DNA from: JBAVVD01 sp049697115 | Lineage (GTDB): Bacteria > Acidobacteriota > Aminicenantia > Aminicenantales > UBA4085 | Assembly (NCBI GenBank): GCA_049697115.1 | Contig: JBAVVD010000076.1 | Location: 1-38,632, forward strand | Reading direction: 5' to 3' | DNA: 38,632 nt | Shown here: positions 26,616-35,510 of the stretch, piece by piece | Position numbering within the stretch: the stretch's first letter is position 1 | Layout: every line of letters starts with the position of its first letter | Position numbers and translations under genes: made by a program | Notes under the pieces: generated by a model | The model's input: only the letters and a program-made list of their open reading frames with translations | Told to the model about the DNA's origin: nothing | Databases searched by the model: none

Positions 26616-27428
26616 TCACATTAGTAATTTTTCGATGAGTTGCCCTACGGCTTTATAGGCCGATGAATTCATCACTCTCTCCCAGAGCGTTTGCCCTTCC
26701 CTGTCGCTCCTGAGCAGAATTTCATCCTCAGGAATACAGCCCAGGAGCTCTATCCCTTCCGCGTCGACGGCCGCGCGGATAATTTGAGGAAGCGGATGTG
26801 TCACTCTATTTAAGAGAAGATACTTATTCTCGATTCTTGTATCCAGCTCCTTGACAAGCCGGCTGATTTTTCCGGCTGTCCGAATCCCTCTCACCGTCGG
26901 GTCGGAAATCATGAGCAGAGTATCCATGCGGCCGGCCGTCCTTCGGCTCAAGTGCTCCATGCCGGCCTGATTGTCAATCACAACGAAGTCATAGCGGCGG
27001 CTCAGAGTATCCAGGATGTCGCGCAGCAGATTGTTCGCGTAACAGTAGCAGCCGGGCCCTTCCGGCCGCCCCATGGCCAGCAGGTCAAAATCCGGACATT
27101 CTGTGAGGCTGGAAAGGATTTTGTATTCCAAGTACTGCTGTTTGGACATTCCGCCCGGAAGCTCAGCGGCCAGAGCCTTCATCTCTTCCCGGATGGAGCC
27201 GACCGTTTCTTTGAGATTCACACCGAGCACTTCATGCAGGCAGACGTTGGAATCGGCATCCACGGCCAGGATGGATTTTGATCGGTGCTCGCTCAGCCAG
27301 CGGATGATCAGGGCGGAAACGGTCGTCTTTCCCGTACCTCCTTTCCCTGAGACGGCTATGGTTTTTCCCATTTTAATGATTCCGACCGGCTCTTTTTGTT
27401 GGGGCGCCGGCGTTTTCATATTTATCAT
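26616..27428 (-). CDS. CooC/AcsF-type nickel-insertion ATPase for CODH/ACS
   Basis: The 270-residue MinD/SIMIBI-class ATPase has a deviant P-loop GKGGTGKTT (residues 28-36) and VDADSN. GPGCYCYANN holds the C-x-C pair (C127, C129) found in CooC-like proteins and used to hold a metal at the dimer interface. These ATPases insert Ni into CODH (CooC) or ACS (AcsF). The motif form GCYCYANN and the position between acsB and acsD favour AcsF/CooC of ACS clusters. The start is uncertain: ATG at 27428, 27419 or 27371 are all possible. The first has only a weak GGCGG-like site; the last lies just before the conserved core. Confidence 0.87.
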   Translation of the reverse strand: MINMKTPAPQQKEPVGIIKMGKTIAVSGKGGTGKTTVSALIIRWLSEHRSKSILAVDADSNVCLHEVLGVNLKETVGSIREEMKALAAELPGGMSKQQYLEYKILSSLTECPDFDLLAMGRPEGPGCYCYANNLLRDILDTLSRRYDFVVIDNQAGMEHLSRRTAGRMDTLLMISDPTVRGIRTAGKISRLVKELDTRIENKYLLLNRVTHPLPQIIRAAVDAEGIELLGCIPEDEILLRSDREGQTLWERVMNSSAYKAVGQLIEKLLM

Positions 27429-27474
27429 TCTTGACCGCCCTAAATCCAGTCTCTCTCGAGGACCGGAAAAAATT

Positions 27475-29679
27475 TTAAAAAAGAGGCGGCATGGTGAGTG
27501 CCGGATGATTTTTTCCTCTGAGGAACTTCAAAACCTCCTCTTCAGTCACAGCCACAGTTTCATCCGCGATCATCTCCACAAAGTTTTCGACCCCCGCATG
27601 TTCTCCGAGCCTGCGGAGCACGGGCTCCATGAATTCCTTGAGGGCCCTGTCCATCCAGACAATGCGCCGTACGCCGCCTTCAGCGCTAATGAACTTCGGG
27701 CTTCCGATGTAGTGCTTGCTGTGGCCGACAAATCCCGGCGTCTGAACGCCCCCGCCCACGGTTCCGGCCAGAGTCGAAAATTTCATCCCGCAGGGGGTCA
27801 TTCCCGTATAGTTCCGGTAGACCGTCATGACTCCGTTCGTCGATGGCAGGACACAGGAGATGCATTCAAAACAGCCGCAGGAAGTCATGGGAAATTCGAT
27901 CAAGCTGTACGCGTTGAAGATCTCCAGCGTTTTATGGGAATAAAGGTAGACAAACTCATTGATTCGCTGCCATTGGCCCTTGACGGGATCAATCACCCGG
28001 CCCTTGATTACCGGCTGATTGGGGCCGGTGGGATTAATCTTGTAGGCCGCCTTTCCGTCCAGCCAGTTATAGGCTCCGCAAAGTCCGGAGCGCTCGGGCG
28101 TGATGATGCAGACATGGTTGGGAGCGAACGACTGGCAGAGCGTACAGGAATAGAAAGTGTCCACGGACTCGTCGGTCATATCCGCCAGGCGGGCGTCGCG
28201 CTGACTGTACACCTGCCGGGCGAGTGCCGCGAGCTCCTGGACTTCCTTGTCCCTCGTATATATTTGAATCTGGACCTTGTCCACAATCTTTCCGTATTCT
28301 CCGTGGAATTTCGCATGGAGGATGTCTCCGAAATGTTTGAATTTAAATCCTTTGCTTTTTGCTTCCTGACTTATCCGGACCCAGTTGATGTCCCGTTGAC
28401 CCATATGAAAAACGCCGTTGGCGCCGTTGATGAAATGATGAATCTGACGCTCGAGAATCGGCTCAAAATCAACCTGCATCTCTCGACCGGCCACATCAAC
28501 CCAAATGCCAAGAGGTATCTGGCTCCCTTTCGGAAGAGCATCTATTTCAGGCCCGATGACTTCAATCTTTCCGTCCTCGACCTCATCCAGGCTTCTGGTG
28601 GTCAAATATTCAAATCCAGGCTTCTCCTGGCCGGCCAGCTCAACGGCCATCTCTTCCTTACGGATTCTTTCTCCTTCGAAGGCCGGGCCAAAAGGAACGG
28701 GAATGGGGACCTTGGTTACGGTAACCTTTAGGCCTCTGACCTCAATCGCCTTGGCCACGATCTTTTCCGGAGCCACCGGCGAGACCACATGCTCGTAGGT
28801 ACAGATGCCTGTAGGCAGAATCTGGTCAATGTCGGTCTCGGAAATTGTCGGAAAACCGAAGTTGATGGCGCCGGCCGCCTGGGCGTGCTTCTCATCGTCA
28901 ACCGTCCCGAAAGCCAGGATGAAGGCGAAGACCCTGTTCTTGTTGTAGCGTAAAACTCTCTGGAAGTCTCCAGGCTGTATGCCGCCGAACGATAGGGCCA
29001 CCCGGGTCGCAAAACCCAAAGAGTGAACACAGGCGGTGACGTCGGCCCCATATGGAACAAGCCGTGTCTCCCATCCCATCTGGACTCTTTCTTCTTCAAG
29101 CTGGCGGGCCATGGACCTTCCCTCTGTCTCTGCCGCCATGAAGACATACAGGTTTTTCTCCTGGAGCTCCCGTGCAATTTTGACGGCCGTCTCGTTTGTC
29201 GGGCAACAACCGACACAGGCGGCAAAGCCTGGGGCGGTGCCGTCCACAAACTCTATTCCTCGCTCCCTGAGGATGACGTCATTGGCGGCTCCAAGCCAGA
29301 GGTATCCGTCCTTGGGGCTTGACTCAGGAAGATAGGGGAGGGGACTCTGCGTGTATTTGAGAGCTTCAATGATTTCATCGGCAAAAAGCGCCGCCATTCC
29401 GGCATCGAGCGCAGGCCCGAGATAAGGAGTCCATAACTTTTCCGGGGGAAGCGGCGGGAGCAGCTTTTGAGCCTCCTTGAGAAGGTCGAGAAGCTGTTCT
29501 AGTGTCTGAATTTTCATGCCAAGGATTCCATAGGAAATGGGCAGATAATATCCGGTATTGGGAAATTCCACCGGCGTTTTCGGACCTTTCTCCTCAAGGG
29601 CCATCCGGAGTTCCTTTTCCGCCCGCCGGACGAGCTTCCAGGCTCCACGAATGGCTCGGGAGGCAATCCGCTTGGACAT
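27475..29679 (-). CDS. acsB: Acetyl-CoA synthase AcsB (CODH/ACS subunit, A-cluster)
   Basis: The 734-residue protein covers the full bacterial ACS, including the N-terminal CODH-binding domain (APGFAACVGCCPTNETAVKIAREL). The A-cluster cysteines are visible: C512, C515, C524 and C534, and the CGC pair C601/C603 (TSCGCFECISC). Moorella residues C506/509/518/528/595/597 match with a constant +6 offset. It joins a methyl from the CFeSP, CO from CODH and CoA into acetyl-CoA. Its gene follows acsA closely (8 nt). No insertion, truncation or missing ligand was seen. It is the bacterial-type fused subunit, not the archaeal Cdh arrangement. Confidence 0.95.
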   Translation of the reverse strand: MSKRIASRAIRGAWKLVRRAEKELRMALEEKGPKTPVEFPNTGYYLPISYGILGMKIQTLEQLLDLLKEAQKLLPPLPPEKLWTPYLGPALDAGMAALFADEIIEALKYTQSPLPYLPESSPKDGYLWLGAANDVILRERGIEFVDGTAPGFAACVGCCPTNETAVKIARELQEKNLYVFMAAETEGRSMARQLEEERVQMGWETRLVPYGADVTACVHSLGFATRVALSFGGIQPGDFQRVLRYNKNRVFAFILAFGTVDDEKHAQAAGAINFGFPTISETDIDQILPTGICTYEHVVSPVAPEKIVAKAIEVRGLKVTVTKVPIPVPFGPAFEGERIRKEEMAVELAGQEKPGFEYLTTRSLDEVEDGKIEVIGPEIDALPKGSQIPLGIWVDVAGREMQVDFEPILERQIHHFINGANGVFHMGQRDINWVRISQEAKSKGFKFKHFGDILHAKFHGEYGKIVDKVQIQIYTRDKEVQELAALARQVYSQRDARLADMTDESVDTFYSCTLCQSFAPNHVCIITPERSGLCGAYNWLDGKAAYKINPTGPNQPVIKGRVIDPVKGQWQRINEFVYLYSHKTLEIFNAYSLIEFPMTSCGCFECISCVLPSTNGVMTVYRNYTGMTPCGMKFSTLAGTVGGGVQTPGFVGHSKHYIGSPKFISAEGGVRRIVWMDRALKEFMEPVLRRLGEHAGVENFVEMIADETVAVTEEEVLKFLRGKNHPALTMPPLF

Positions 29680-29687
29680 GACTTCTT

Positions 29688-31649
29688 TTAAACCTCCAGT
29701 CCTCTTCGCATTTCCATATCAAAAAGCACCCGCTCTTTGGCACGGCTGATGCCCAGCTTTTCCCGCTTTTTGTTGATGTGGTCGATGATAAGCGCCGCCA
29801 TCTTTCCAGGTTCCGGCTCAACGCCCCACTTTCCGCCGAAAATGGCCTCGAATTCCTCATAAATATGGCGGGCGAATCTCTCGCTCCCCTCCACCGGAAG
29901 CCCAACGCCAAAGATGGTGTAAACGCCGCTGGCCACAAAATACTGGCCGATAGCGATCGCCTTTTCACTCATCCACTCTGGCGCTGCACCGGCTACTGGA
30001 AGCTCACTGATGTCCTGGCCGAGGCCGCCGATTCTTACCATCTCTGAAAGGGCAATGAGAATGCGGCTGTTATCCACACAGGAACCCGAGTGGAGCACTG
30101 GAGGCATGCCCACAGCGCGGCAGACTTCGGCCAGCCCTTTCCCGGCGTATTTTTCGGCCGACTCAGGGACAAGGAATCCGGCTTTCCCGCAGGCGATGGC
30201 CGAACATCCGGTCTGGACAACCAGGACATCGTTGGCGATGAGCTCTTCGACCAACTGGACATGGACCCTGTCATGAATGACCTTTGGATTTGAGCAGCCG
30301 ACCACGGCCGCCACACCCCTGATCCGGCCGTTAATGACATTGTCGTTGAGGGGAACATAAGAGCTTCGGAACGTTCCGCCGAGCATATAGAGGATGGCTT
30401 CATGGCTGAAGCCCGCAATGATATCCATTTTTTCCTTCGGGATCGCGACTTTCTTTCTGTGGGGAAAGCGCGAAATGGCCTCGCGGACGATCTCCTTCGC
30501 CGTTTGGAACGCGTTTGTTTCGCGAAGCTCAAGATGTTTGGCCCCCTCGATTTTTCCTTTGGGAGATGTGGTGATGAGCCGCGTATGGAAACAGCGGCTG
30601 ATTTCGGGAAGAGAGGGCATGATGCATTGGACATCGACCACCATAGCCTCCACTGCTCCGGTGGCCAAGGCCAGCTCCTGCTGAAGGACATTGCCGGCAA
30701 TGGGCAGGCCGTGCCGAAGGAGAATCTCATTGGCCGTACAGCAAATTCCGACGAGATTGATTCCGCTGGCGCCTGCGGACTTAGCCATCTCCATCAATTC
30801 CTTGTCTTGGACGGCCAGGACAAGCATCTCAGAAAGCACCGGCTCATGCCCGTGGACCACGATATTGATATCTGTCTCGGACAGGACTCCCAGGTTCACT
30901 TGGCCGCGAAGAGGGGAGGGCGTACCGAACAGAATATCTTGGAGCTCGGTGGCGATCATGGACCCGCCCCAGCCGTCGGCCAGGGCCGTCCGCGCTCCCT
31001 GGAGCATAATATTCCGGAAATCCTGGTCAACTCCCATATTGGTCCGGTGGAGCATCTCCACAATTTCCCTATCGATTCCTCTGGGCATGACTTGAAGGTT
31101 ACGCCACACAGCCTGGCGGGTTTCAGGCGCCCGTTGGATGAAAGTCAGCGGACCTTCCTGCTTCCCAAAATCTTCAAGGGCACGCCGTGCGAGGTCAAAG
31201 GCAATCTCTTCCTTGGACTTACGCTCCACGGCCACGCCGAACACTCTGGCCACTTTCTCGAGTTTGGCCGCATCACGAATGGCGTATCCGGAATCTGGAT
31301 TCTGGGAGGCCAGAAGGAGTGTTTTGGCCACTTCGCGTCCGTGGTCGGAATGGGCGGAAGCGCCGGCGGCAATCATCCGGGCGAAATTCCGAGCCACGAT
31401 CACTTCGGCCGTCGCTCCACAGACACCCCGTTGCGGGCTTTTGCCGCGCGGATTGATCCGGCAGGGACCCATGAAACAGGTGCGGCAACAAACTCCCTTT
31501 TCCCCGAACCCGCAGCGCGGCTGTTGCTGCTCAGAGCGTTCCCAGACTGTCTCTATTCCTGTCCGGTCGATCCTGGACAACAATTCATTCACAGAACGGT
31601 CGATGCTTTTTGGATTCATCTTTTCGGTCCGGTCAATCTTTGATGCCAA
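29688..31649 (-). CDS. acsA: Carbon monoxide dehydrogenase catalytic subunit AcsA/CooS
   Basis: The 653-residue Ni-Fe-S enzyme interconverts CO and CO2. The N-terminal cysteine set fits clusters D and B: C46 and C54, then C55, C58, C63 and C77, an exact +7 offset from C. hydrogenoformans CooSII. C-cluster ligand motifs follow: HGHE near 267-270, GICC (304-305), VQC 343, GCSNPK 453, TGCSAIACGK 483 and SGSCVDNS 525. All metal ligands are therefore present and it should be active. The start shown is TTG at 31649; an in-frame ATG at 31619 (MNPKSIDRS) is also compatible with family N-termini. It heads the CODH/ACS pair acsA-acsB. Confidence 0.94.
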   Translation of the reverse strand: MASKIDRTEKMNPKSIDRSVNELLSRIDRTGIETVWERSEQQQPRCGFGEKGVCCRTCFMGPCRINPRGKSPQRGVCGATAEVIVARNFARMIAAGASAHSDHGREVAKTLLLASQNPDSGYAIRDAAKLEKVARVFGVAVERKSKEEIAFDLARRALEDFGKQEGPLTFIQRAPETRQAVWRNLQVMPRGIDREIVEMLHRTNMGVDQDFRNIMLQGARTALADGWGGSMIATELQDILFGTPSPLRGQVNLGVLSETDINIVVHGHEPVLSEMLVLAVQDKELMEMAKSAGASGINLVGICCTANEILLRHGLPIAGNVLQQELALATGAVEAMVVDVQCIMPSLPEISRCFHTRLITTSPKGKIEGAKHLELRETNAFQTAKEIVREAISRFPHRKKVAIPKEKMDIIAGFSHEAILYMLGGTFRSSYVPLNDNVINGRIRGVAAVVGCSNPKVIHDRVHVQLVEELIANDVLVVQTGCSAIACGKAGFLVPESAEKYAGKGLAEVCRAVGMPPVLHSGSCVDNSRILIALSEMVRIGGLGQDISELPVAGAAPEWMSEKAIAIGQYFVASGVYTIFGVGLPVEGSERFARHIYEEFEAIFGGKWGVEPEPGKMAALIIDHINKKREKLGISRAKERVLFDMEMRRGLEV

Positions 31650-31661
31650 TCTCTCTCTGTC

Positions 31662-32702
31662 CTACGGATGCAGAATTTGACTGACTCTGGACAAGATTGA
31701 AAATACTCTATCCGAACGCTCTTCGCTGATTGATCCTGTTCCGCAACTAGGCGTCAGTAGGCACCTTTCCCAGAGAGTATTTTTATTCATTCCCTTACCC
31801 GCCAGGTTGTCAATGTATTTTTTAAGGCGTGACACCAGAGATTCGGCTGTTTCCTGGAGAATTTTTTCTGAGGTCGGGACAATTCCCCAGGCCAAAATGC
31901 CTCCACATTCCAGGAAGCCGGTGATTTTCTCCGGATAATAGGCGATCGTTTCGCTAAATCCATAGGCATCAAAACTGATGATGTCAACGCCGGCGTCCAC
32001 CAGGATCGTCCAGTCGGTGTTACCGCAGCAGTGAATCCCGGCCAGGGCGTTTTCTTTATGGACAGCCCCAATGACGGCCTGGAGCTGTTCGATGACTTCC
32101 TCTCTCCGGAGCGTAACAAAGGTCGAAGATCCAAATGCGGACAGAATGGGCTCGTCGATAAAGCAGATCTGGGGCCGCTCCAAGAAACGGAATTTCCGGA
32201 TGAGCCAGCGGGCTTTCATTTCCATTCCCTTAACGAGGATATCACGGAACACGTCATTGTAATAGATGGCCCGTTTTGTCTCGTCCACACGGCCCAATCC
32301 GGTCGTCACCGGACCGGTCAGGTGGCTTTTGAAATAGAGGATGGAGGAACGATCGGTCCGCGCCAAATGATTCTCCATGGCATAGATACCTCGGCTGAAT
32401 GCCGGGGATATCTTGAAAAAATCCATGTTTTCGGCCATGTAGTTTTCATAGAATCTTTCAAGGGCAGCCGTCAGGTCGCGACTGATGTCAAAAAACATCC
32501 GCTTCTTTTCTTCATCCAGAACGACCGCCGGAAGTCCCTCGCTGTATTGGATTTCCATCTCTTCCCGAAAGTCGGTCTGTGGCAACTGCGGCCAGAGCGG
32601 AATCTCAGGAAGGCAGTCCAGGATCATCCGGCAGGCGGCGTCTGCGTCCTTATTCGGAAAGCTGCCGATGGCCGTGGCCAGGCAGCAGGGATTGAACACC
32701 AT
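31662..32702 (-). CDS. Core-MetE-like methionine synthase (UROD/MetE-like), probably CFeSP-linked
   Basis: The 346-residue protein aligns with the C-terminal catalytic half of MetE only. It begins with AIGSFP, continues through SHLTGPVT and FIDEPILSAFGS, and holds a zinc site H224-x-C226 (IHCCGN) with C320 in LTPSCGTG. An acidic residue at 245 (ISFDAYGF) lies where MetE has its Glu ligand. The folate-binding N-terminal half of MetE is absent. Core-MetE proteins of Dehalococcoides type are reported to methylate homocysteine from a methyl-corrinoid (CFeSP) rather than methyl-folate. Placement directly upstream of acsA, 12 nt away, fits that. A uroporphyrinogen-decarboxylase-like methyltransferase is the alternative. 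AAAGGAGG supports the ATG start. Confidence 0.78.
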   Translation of the reverse strand: MVFNPCCLATAIGSFPNKDADAACRMILDCLPEIPLWPQLPQTDFREEMEIQYSEGLPAVVLDEEKKRMFFDISRDLTAALERFYENYMAENMDFFKISPAFSRGIYAMENHLARTDRSSILYFKSHLTGPVTTGLGRVDETKRAIYYNDVFRDILVKGMEMKARWLIRKFRFLERPQICFIDEPILSAFGSSTFVTLRREEVIEQLQAVIGAVHKENALAGIHCCGNTDWTILVDAGVDIISFDAYGFSETIAYYPEKITGFLECGGILAWGIVPTSEKILQETAESLVSRLKKYIDNLAGKGMNKNTLWERCLLTPSCGTGSISEERSDRVFSILSRVSQILHP

Positions 32703-32791
32703 GTACGGCCTCCTTTCTGTGTATCACCGTGACCGATTAACGGCTGCTGATGAAACCGACACTTCCTGAATTCTGTCGAAGAAGAAGGCCT

Positions 32792-32797
32792 ATTATA
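32792..32797 (-). promoter_or_regulatory. Candidate -10 box for an internal promoter ahead of the metE-acsAB part
   Basis: A perfect TATAAT on the minus strand lies in the 138-bp gap before the core-MetE gene, which is the longest gap inside the cluster. A matching -35 is not convincing. If real it would give a leader of ~80 nt. Confidence 0.35.
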
Positions 32798-32840
32798 TCA
32801 ATTTTGAAGATTTTTGGAGCTAAAAATTTCAAGTCAAAAT

Positions 32841-33617
32841 TCAGTTTTTGGAAACGAGAGAGAGATAAATGGACCTGATTTCGGCCTCGAGGCTCTCATT
32901 GAGGGCGTCTGATAAAGGCGTTTGCTGCTGGTCGGATCGGCGTATGCCGTCATGATAAGAAAGCATTCCCAGAATCGGTTGGTTAGAAAATTGGGCGATG
33001 ATCCAGTCCCCCTGCTTTTCCCCCTGGATTTTATTGCCGATGATGCCGAATGAGTGAATGCCGATGTCTTCCGCCAGTCTCAGAATGGTCTTGGCCGTGG
33101 TCACGCTCCGCGATCCTGGCTCCACCATAATCAACATTTGATCAATCGCCCTGGCCGTGGCCCTTCCGAGGTGCTCGATACCGGCCTCCATATCCACGAT
33201 AACCACTTCTCCACGGTTAAGGATGACCTCGGAGAGGAGGCTGCGGAGGAGGATGTTCTCCGGGCAGGCACATCCACCTCCCCCCTTAGAAATTCCTCCC
33301 ATGACCATCAGCTTGATTCCCCGATATTCAAAACAGAACTTTTCCGGGAGGTCGGCCACCTTCGGATTCATCCGGAAAAGCTGGCCGAAGCGCCGGGGAT
33401 CGGCTCCTGTCCGTTCCTTAATCAGCTCCCTCTGGCTGGAGATGGGAATTATGGAATTCCGGAGCTCCTCAGGAACACCGATCGCCGAAGCCAGGTGAGC
33501 ATCCGGGTCGGCATCGACAGCCAGAACCTGGAAACCATCATTAGAGAAAAAATGAGCCAGAAGAGCGGCAATGGTTGTTTTGCCTGTTCCTCCTTTTCCT
33601 GTGACCGCCAACTTCAT
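32841..33617 (-). CDS. cooC: CooC-type ATPase (CODH nickel insertion)
   Basis: The 258-residue protein begins at the conserved MKLAVTGKGGTGKTT; residues 7-14 form the P-loop. It continues with VDADPDAHLASAIG and has the CooC C-x-C pair in GGGGCACPEN (C116, C118), then IVDMEAGIEHLGR. It is a different subtype from the other CooC-like gene of the cluster, whose motif is GCYCYANN. It lies 9 nt after the RACo gene and 138 bp before the core-MetE gene. The predicted role is ATP-driven Ni insertion into CODH, while the AcsF-like paralogue may act on ACS. That division is inference. Confidence 0.88.
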   Translation of the reverse strand: MKLAVTGKGGTGKTTIAALLAHFFSNDGFQVLAVDADPDAHLASAIGVPEELRNSIIPISSQRELIKERTGADPRRFGQLFRMNPKVADLPEKFCFEYRGIKLMVMGGISKGGGGCACPENILLRSLLSEVILNRGEVVIVDMEAGIEHLGRATARAIDQMLIMVEPGSRSVTTAKTILRLAEDIGIHSFGIIGNKIQGEKQGDWIIAQFSNQPILGMLSYHDGIRRSDQQQTPLSDALNESLEAEIRSIYLSLVSKN

Positions 33618-33626
33618 GCGTCCTCG

Positions 33627-35387
33627 TCAAGGCCACGCTTTGAATTCCAGAGAACGTATAAAGGTCTGCTGAAATTGAGGGGAAGCCGCCAGCGAAAAAT
33701 GTTTGATTCGGCGGACCAGACGTCGGCATCTCTCTCTTTCCTCTTTTGATACCAGCAACGCCTTGGCTCCGGCCAAAGAAGCATTCCCGATCAAACGGAT
33801 TTTTTTCTCCCCAACGCGGGGAAGCAGACCGATTTTCATGCTGTTTTGAATATTGAGATAATTCCCGAAAGCTCCGGCAATCCAGATGCGATCCAGCCGG
33901 CCCGGCCGGAGACGTTTCTTGTCCAGGAGCATCTGAATTCCTGTCTTTACCGCAGCTACGGCCAGCTGCATCTCGCGGACATCCTTTTGGCTGATAAAGA
34001 TCTTCCGGGCAACAGGAAGTCTGTTTGTCTTGGCACGGATTTTTCCCTTGGAAGAGAGAAGGCCCTTTTCCATGAAGACGGCCATGAGGTCAATCAATCC
34101 GGTGCCGCAGATGCCTTTTGCCGGCTGGTCTCCGACCGTCATGGTCTTGAGTGTCTTCCCGTATTCCGCTTTATAGATGGCTCCAGGAAAAGCCGGCATT
34201 CCGCAGGATATATTCATCCCTTCGAAGGCGGGTCCGGCAGCCGTGGATAAGGCCATGAATTCCTTCCCCTTTTTCAGCACAATCTCTCCGTTGGTCCCCA
34301 GGTCCACAAACAGATCATTCCCTTGGAAATCCTCCAGAGCCGAAGCCGCAAGTCCTGCCGCAATATCGCCGCCGATAAAACTTTTAATATTTGGAACGAT
34401 ATAGACTTTCGCCCGTCTGTTGACCATGAAACCCAAATCCGATGCGGGAAGGGGAGGGAGTTCGGAGAAGACGGCCTGATAAGGGGAAACAGCTAGAGTG
34501 GAGGGGGAGAGTCCGAGAAGAAGATGATTCATAGCTGTGTTTCCCGCCACGACAATTTCATATACGAAATCCGGCCGAATCCTGTTGTCATGGAGAAGTT
34601 TTTGGATCATCCGGTTCAGCGAATCCAGCACGGACCTTTTCAATTCCTCAATTTTTTTAGCGTCTTGAAACGCGGCTGTGATCCGGGAGAGAACATCGGC
34701 TCCGTATTTGACTTGGCTGTTCATGGCCGTGGATACATCTACGGTCTCTCCATTATTGAGGTTGACAAGTTCCATTGCCAATGTGGTTGTGCCCACATCG
34801 ATGGCTATGCCGAAATTCTGATCCACCGACCTGGAGGACTCAAAGGAAAGGCATTCTTCATCGTTGTAGATGACGGCGGTCGTTTGCCTGCCCTTCTTTT
34901 CGATAAGTCCAATCAATTCCTTGAGCGCCTCCAAAGAAAGGAAAAGCCGAGTTTTTTGAAACTGATTCAGGATCAGGTTAAGGACGGATAGGGGAGAATT
35001 CACTGGCGGTTTTGTGATTGGGAGTAGATACTTTTTGACCGGAGGGTTGACAGCCACAGAGCGCCTTATCCCAGTGGTTAAAATGGGCATGGATTTGAAT
35101 CGTGCGTCTTCCGGAATTTTGATTGTCAAAGGGCCCTGTATCTGAAAAAGACAAGAGAGTCTACAGTCGCGTGGTAATTTTCTGTTCTCCATGAATATTT
35201 TTTCTTTTTCGTTTGGAGGAGGCCGATGTCCATTTATCACTTTAACGAAACATTTTCCACACATTCCTCTTTTGCCGCATAAAAGATTCAGGTTGATACC
35301 CGCTTTTTGTATTGTGTCAGCTAATATTTCTCCTTTTTTGGCCTTTACGGATTTTTTATTTGGCCATATTCTTATGGGATATGCCAT
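33627..35387 (-). CDS. RACo-like corrinoid reductive activator, copy 2 (first gene of the acs cluster)
   Basis: The 586-residue protein combines a 2Fe-2S ferredoxin-like domain (C37, C43, C46, C79; LLCGKRGMCGKC) with a DUF4445 ASKHA domain: GIAIDVGTTTLAMELV, AGNTAMNHLLLG, FVDLGTNGEIVLKKG and IAGAFGNYLNIQNSMKIGLLP. It is shorter than copy 1 and moderately diverged from it, so it may serve another corrinoid partner. Presence in the CODH/ACS cluster suggests CFeSP activation. A GAGG lies ~7-8 nt before the ATG. The gene opens the leftward cluster, directly after the AT-rich gap. Confidence 0.88.
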   Translation of the reverse strand: MAYPIRIWPNKKSVKAKKGEILADTIQKAGINLNLLCGKRGMCGKCFVKVINGHRPPPNEKEKIFMENRKLPRDCRLSCLFQIQGPLTIKIPEDARFKSMPILTTGIRRSVAVNPPVKKYLLPITKPPVNSPLSVLNLILNQFQKTRLFLSLEALKELIGLIEKKGRQTTAVIYNDEECLSFESSRSVDQNFGIAIDVGTTTLAMELVNLNNGETVDVSTAMNSQVKYGADVLSRITAAFQDAKKIEELKRSVLDSLNRMIQKLLHDNRIRPDFVYEIVVAGNTAMNHLLLGLSPSTLAVSPYQAVFSELPPLPASDLGFMVNRRAKVYIVPNIKSFIGGDIAAGLAASALEDFQGNDLFVDLGTNGEIVLKKGKEFMALSTAAGPAFEGMNISCGMPAFPGAIYKAEYGKTLKTMTVGDQPAKGICGTGLIDLMAVFMEKGLLSSKGKIRAKTNRLPVARKIFISQKDVREMQLAVAAVKTGIQMLLDKKRLRPGRLDRIWIAGAFGNYLNIQNSMKIGLLPRVGEKKIRLIGNASLAGAKALLVSKEERERCRRLVRRIKHFSLAASPQFQQTFIRSLEFKAWP

Positions 35388-35480
35388 ATTTAAGCCTCAT
35401 TTTCGTCTTTTATTAATTTTTCTTTTTCATATTGTCAAATTATTAGATCTTCCAATTCATATTTATTATTTGACTCATAA

Positions 35481-35510
35481 ATTATCTCTATCTTATTGAT
35501 AATTCATCAA
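35481..35510 (-). promoter_or_regulatory. Candidate promoter of the acs cluster
   Basis: On the minus strand, TTGATG (35505-35510) and GATAAT (35481-35486) are 18 bp apart, about 95 bp before the RACo start. A separate exact TTGACA (35433-35438) lies nearer the gene but has a poor -10. AT-rich sequence makes such matches common, so this is weak. Confidence 0.3.

Noticed and set aside
27073..28731. 552-codon open frame antisense to acsB and the CooC-like gene
   Set aside because: The opposite strand holds acsB with all metal ligands; this frame shows no domain and mirrors its codon pattern.
30402..31643. 413-codon open frame antisense to acsA
   Set aside because: It is a shadow of the CODH gene, without a ribosome-binding site or known domain.
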